Notes under the pieces: model-generated | Databases searched by the model: none | What the model was told of the DNA's origin: nothing | The model's input: the letters and a program-made list of their open reading frames with translations, nothing else | Source: Bacteroidales bacterium | GTDB taxonomy: Bacteria; Bacteroidota; Bacteroidia; Bacteroidales; JAADJA01 | DNA length: 7,011 nt | Direction: 5' to 3' | NCBI GenBank assembly: GCA_021106665.1 | Contig: JAIOTR010000011.1 | Coordinates: 1-7,011, forward strand | In this document: one piece after another, positions 5,501 to 7,011 of the stretch | How the letters are laid out: every line of letters begins with the position of its first letter | Numbering within the stretch: position 1 is the first letter of the stretch | Program-made: the position numbers and the translations under genes

Positions 5501-7011
5501 AGGTAAAGGCGGATCAGTTGCCACCTCTGCTCCCAAATTATCGTAGATATAATAATAATTTTCGTAATCCCATTGAGCAGGAGTACCTGTATAAATTGTT
5601 GAAACAGTAGCTCCATTGTTTACCCCGAAGGAAAATATCGTTGGACCTGAACCACTTGGTACAGCAATATCATCAAGAACAAGAATACCGTCGGAAATCA
5701 CATCCATTGTATTACCATTCCATCCATCACCATAGTCATCATATAACCAGATTTCCCAGGTACAATCCCAAAGAGGAGAAATAATGATGTCTTCATCTTT
5801 ACAATCATTACAAGCTTTGGCATCACCTGGTAATGCAGTACATACTTCAATATTTTTAGTTCCTGCAGTTGTTGGTAAAATGCCAGTAGTAAATGTATAG
5901 GATTGAGAAAAACCAGGGCCTGGATCCGGCGCTATTTCATTAACCGGAGGATTACCATCATAAACATAATATACAGGGATACCACCTGGTTGTGGATTTG
6001 TCCCATAATTTTTCACGACAACAGTAACATCTTGTGCAACACCAACAGGACCATCAATTGGTGATAAGATTTGAGTAATTCCAACATCATCTGCATCATA
6101 AACAGCAGTACCATCAATTATAAATGGGAAACCCTGTGGTCCAACATCCACTGTTGGAGAATAAGCCGTTCCATTATTCTGGTATGCATTACCGGTAGTA
6201 GTTTGTCCAAGAATAGTAACAGGAGGTGCCCATGGACCTGAAGCTCCCGTACCGTCAATAGTAAATTCAAGCCAATAGGTACAGCCATCTAATACCCAAC
6301 CTGCAACGTCTGCCACAATTTCCATTATCGCACGGTTTTCTGCAGGGGCAGACTCTAATGTACGCCATGCATTTGTCCAGGATGAGGAAACCATAAGGTT
6401 AGTTACCAAATCTCCATAGACAATAGTACTTAAAGGATCGGTTGGATCGCCATCCCATATCTGAACCGCAACAAAGTTTAATGTTGAAGTGGGAGGAACT
6501 TCTCCGGTTTGGTAAGCATAAAATGTAATGGTATTAAGTGTCCACTCACCAGCTACCTCAAAATCATCAGCTAAACTATAGATTGGGCTAACACCAAATC
6601 CGTAAGTGTTCATACCAAGAGTTGCATCCTGCAAATCACTATAGTCAGAACCTCCGGAACCTACACCGGGTTGAGTTACGAATGGACCGTTATCCCATAA
6701 AGTAGCGTCAGTTGCACCGGTAGAATAAATTTGTGAAAAATCTATCGGTTTAAATGTAGACTGTCCAGGAATAACACCTGGCTCAACATCAACAGATGTA
6801 TAAGTCTTTTCAGTTACACCCTGAGCAATTTGTTGCTCATTTGCAACTTCATATTCCTTAAGGGTTGTACCCTTAGTGATATCCTGAACCTTTTCACCAT
6901 CAGGCGTCACCTTGACAGTTGACTGTTCAATTTGTTTTTGCTTCAAAAGGTAATCCTTTTCACCTACACCTTTTTGAGCATCTTGCACTGTTGTTTGTGC
7001 AAAGACAATGG
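2522..7011 (-). CDS. Giant mosaic extracellular protein with dockerin-like and GEVED domains; 5' end outside window
   Basis: The frame stays open to the window edge. GTG at 6988 begins a 1,488-residue frame (numbering used here) but is unlikely to be the start: the codons before it read IVFAQTT, the end of a signal peptide (FA|Q), so the true start lies beyond 7011. Residues 1-80 are charged. About 85-297 form a beta-rich region (LADDFEV, 139-145). About 299-402 are CARDB-like (VGITQILSP, VVVKNYG). About 408-495 contain YDDYGDGWNG (416-425). About 515-615 are fibronectin-III-like. 616-750 and 922-1053 are two NDEC repeats separated by an aromatic-rich module (751-921). 1055-1204 are dockerin-like, about 1214-1342 resemble a PPC domain, and 1347-1488 are a GEVED domain ending GEVEDYSITVP. 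No catalytic motif or T9SS sorting domain is visible. A surface adhesin or matrix role is inferred. Confidence 0.93.
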   Translation of the reverse strand, partial: IVFAQTTVQDAQKGVGEKDYLLKQKQIEQSTVKVTPDGEKVQDITKGTTLKEYEVANEQQIAQGVTEKTYTSVDVEPGVIPGQSTFKPIDFSQIYSTGATDATLWDNGPFVTQPGVGSGGSDYSDLQDATLGMNTYGFGVSPIYSLADDFEVAGEWTLNTITFYAYQTGEVPPTSTLNFVAVQIWDGDPTDPLSTIVYGDLVTNLMVSSSWTNAWRTLESAPAENRAIMEIVADVAGWVLDGCTYWLEFTIDGTGASGPWAPPVTILGQTTTGNAYQNNGTAYSPTVDVGPQGFPFIIDGTAVYDADDVGITQILSPIDGPVGVAQDVTVVVKNYGTNPQPGGIPVYYVYDGNPPVNEIAPDPGPGFSQSYTFTTGILPTTAGTKNIEVCTALPGDAKACNDCKDEDIIISPLWDCTWEIWLYDDYGDGWNGNTMDVISDGILVLDDIAVPSGSGPTIFSFGVNNGATVSTIYTGTPAQWDYENYYYIYDNLGAEVATDPPLPEHGVNPPYGLTDIPTYCALCPPPTALYADNYTPTTADANWTDVNLEGLYDIVWGLLGFDPDDPLTYTGAMFGYADPFGGPAYSYTMTGFNWLLAPYEFYVRTDCGTDETSPWVGFAPVIPPPPNDECDFAQPVTGPYPVTGIPGTTLGATKSCPVTLDMPSGDVWYAIDLPYGMNTVVLDLCGDALMDNGWIVATEVECSCDLAEYHYAVSWNFAPPCVYDLTWTDIPGPTTLYYPVATGTYQENFTLDVNVIEQLVISNDFFITLDETGGFIGGGGTDYYPGGLNGWYYYPESTFWNIWFYDHPYDITRYKEIHIAVTVDAWDPGFPTYLSFVVNWSTDIWSLIGNPLPEPRVPPLPPLTLPEEDLYIGRELLLSVADFIPGPEAYIFDFVIPDYNPEWVSIDVLGENFVITGNIIHECLPKPDPPPPNDECDDAIFIGGVYPQVVPGTTLGATIDCPDLLAWDAVWYEIDLPYECNFIEIDMCLINEPALNNTGIILMADCSCLDEAIIYSTGTWAVAGNCITELNFLVEGPTTVYYPVMSEPKDDFAFDINVTELYRINGKLTYANGAMTTMQLDEVYIDDGAIVLSTYTDIFGDYLFKCLNPGVYTLGGNTTKAWGGLSMNDVQLARQYVTGQPPGNALSGLHLEAGDVDLDGFVLMNDVQAMRQQFTSQPPGFPPFWIFDDPSVTVGPSATQDFQAICGGDTDGSFVPPPAPPGATWLNPIPIAYPSDLLITGQTNCGLVNTVENSCLGYYDDGEDIFYLLTVSGDHTVNITVDPKGTTYSGFLISVDPPDFANCLAYSTNSGSTAHTIEGLFLAAGTYYIMVDTWPLPDCIPDFDLTIEEWVPDYCSASTTNQDECIGDVICGTINNLGTGWQGGVADYTAMSTSIAAGASEPITVNSGCNIWASDLVTCWVDWNGNYIFELGGNEEFLLLNVGGTGVTFTGDIAVPAGTLPGTYRMRVRMEYSSSIGPCGTASYGEVEDYSITVP
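2525..2950 (-). other. C-terminal GEVED domain (protein region)
   Basis: Residues 1347-1488 of the giant protein match the GEVED domain of Bacteroidota and other secreted proteins. They open with YCSAS, continue with CWVDWNGNYIFE (1412-1423, the conserved V-D-W/F-N-x-D/N strand) and AVPAGTLPGTYRMRVRM (1447-1463), and close with GEVEDY (1478-1483). The domain is usually followed by a linker and a sorting domain, but here the protein stops five residues after GEVEDY. Confidence 0.88.
2963..3349 (-). other. PPC-like beta-sandwich (protein region)
   Basis: Residues 1214-1342 of the giant protein have the order of a bacterial pre-peptidase C-terminal (PPC) type domain. A strand with ITGQTNCGLVNTV (1232-1244) is followed by DDGEDIFYLLTV (1253-1264), a hydrophobic strand HTVNITVDPKG (1268-1278) and AGTYYIMVDTW (1317-1327). 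In other proteins such domains are accessory, often binding or solubility modules next to enzymes; no enzyme domain is present here. Confidence 0.65.
3377..3826 (-). other. Regulatory-like beta domain plus degenerate dockerin-like module (protein region)
   Basis: Residues 1055-1204 of the giant protein begin with a carboxypeptidase-regulatory-like fold (INGKLTYANG, 1057-1066; DIFGDYLFKCLNPGVYTL, 1090-1107). Two related helices follow, LSMNDVQLARQYVTGQPPG (1118-1136) and VLMNDVQAMRQQFTSQPPG (1155-1173). The second is preceded by an intact calcium-loop pattern, D1148-x-D1150-x-D1152-G-x-V-x-x-x-D1159. The first keeps only the last Asp (D1122). A closing GGDTDGSFVPP follows (1200-1210). This arrangement is recurrent in Bacteroidota secreted proteins. 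Dockerin-type binding is inferred from family resemblance. Confidence 0.7.
3830..4225 (-). repeat. NDEC module, copy 2 (protein-level repeat)
   Basis: Residues 922-1053 of the giant protein repeat the module at 616-750. Shared elements in order are PPPPNDECD, VPGTTLGAT, a Cys-Pro pair (C954), VWYEIDLPY, a C981 strand end, CSC (999-1001), a single C1019, GPTTVYYPV and a final strand FDINVTE. Six cysteines align with copy 1, which suggests conserved disulfides in the periplasm or outside the cell. Copy 2 has one extra cysteine (C973). Confidence 0.88.
4226..4738 (-). other. Aromatic-rich module between the two NDEC copies (protein region)
   Basis: Residues 751-921 of the giant protein form a single-copy segment with no match to the NDEC modules. 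It holds clusters of Tyr, Trp and Phe (GWYYYPESTFWNIWFYDHPYD, 783-803), a proline run (RVPPLPPLTLP, 849-859) and NPEWVSIDV (893-901) near its end, before IIHECLPKP. Similar NPEWVSIDV segments are familiar to me from other environmental bacterial secreted proteins, but I know of no assigned function. Surface aromatics would suit glycan binding, which is only a guess. Confidence 0.55.
4739..5143 (-). repeat. NDEC module, copy 1 (protein-level repeat)
   Basis: Residues 616-750 of the giant protein are the upstream copy of the duplicated module. It shows PPPPNDECD, IPGTTLGAT, C649-Pro, VWYAIDLPY, C678, CSC (695-697), C714, GPTTLYYPV and FTLDVNVIE in the same order as copy 2. The fold looks like a beta-sandwich of the PPC or CUB-like type. 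It directly follows the fibronectin-III-like segment through a PPPP linker. Confidence 0.88.

Overview
The window looks like part of a Bacteroidota chromosome, most plausibly an uncultured or environmental Bacteroidales/Marinilabiliales-type organism. This is inferred from four things: a type IX secretion (T9SS) type A sorting domain, a GEVED domain with the GEVEDY signature, signal peptides ending in a small residue followed by Gln, and A-rich leaders without Shine-Dalgarno sites. No close relative can be named from the sequence alone.

Layout: three genes lie on the minus strand, so transcription runs from high to low coordinates. The first in transcription order (2522-7011) is a giant mosaic extracellular protein of at least 1,490 residues. 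Its 5' end lies outside the window, and it is followed by a strong hairpin terminator (2475-2510). The second (332-2422) is a 696-residue secreted protein with a signal peptide, a cohesin-like domain, a long Bacteroidota-specific beta-rich region and a C-terminal T9SS sorting domain. The third (71-304) starts 27 bp after it and encodes a 77-residue protein with a signal peptide, a Gly-rich linker and a C-terminal membrane segment resembling PID-CTERM tails. A second hairpin terminator (7-41) closes this two-gene unit. No stretch over 300 bp lacks a gene, nothing supported was found on the plus strand, and there are no RNA genes, CRISPR arrays or insertion sequences.

How the genes may work together: all three products appear to be exported, and none contains a recognisable catalytic domain, so this looks like a cell-surface or extracellular-matrix locus. 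The giant protein lacks a T9SS sorting domain but carries a dockerin-like module. The next gene has a sorting domain and a cohesin-like domain. A docking relationship between the two is a testable inference, not something the sequence proves.
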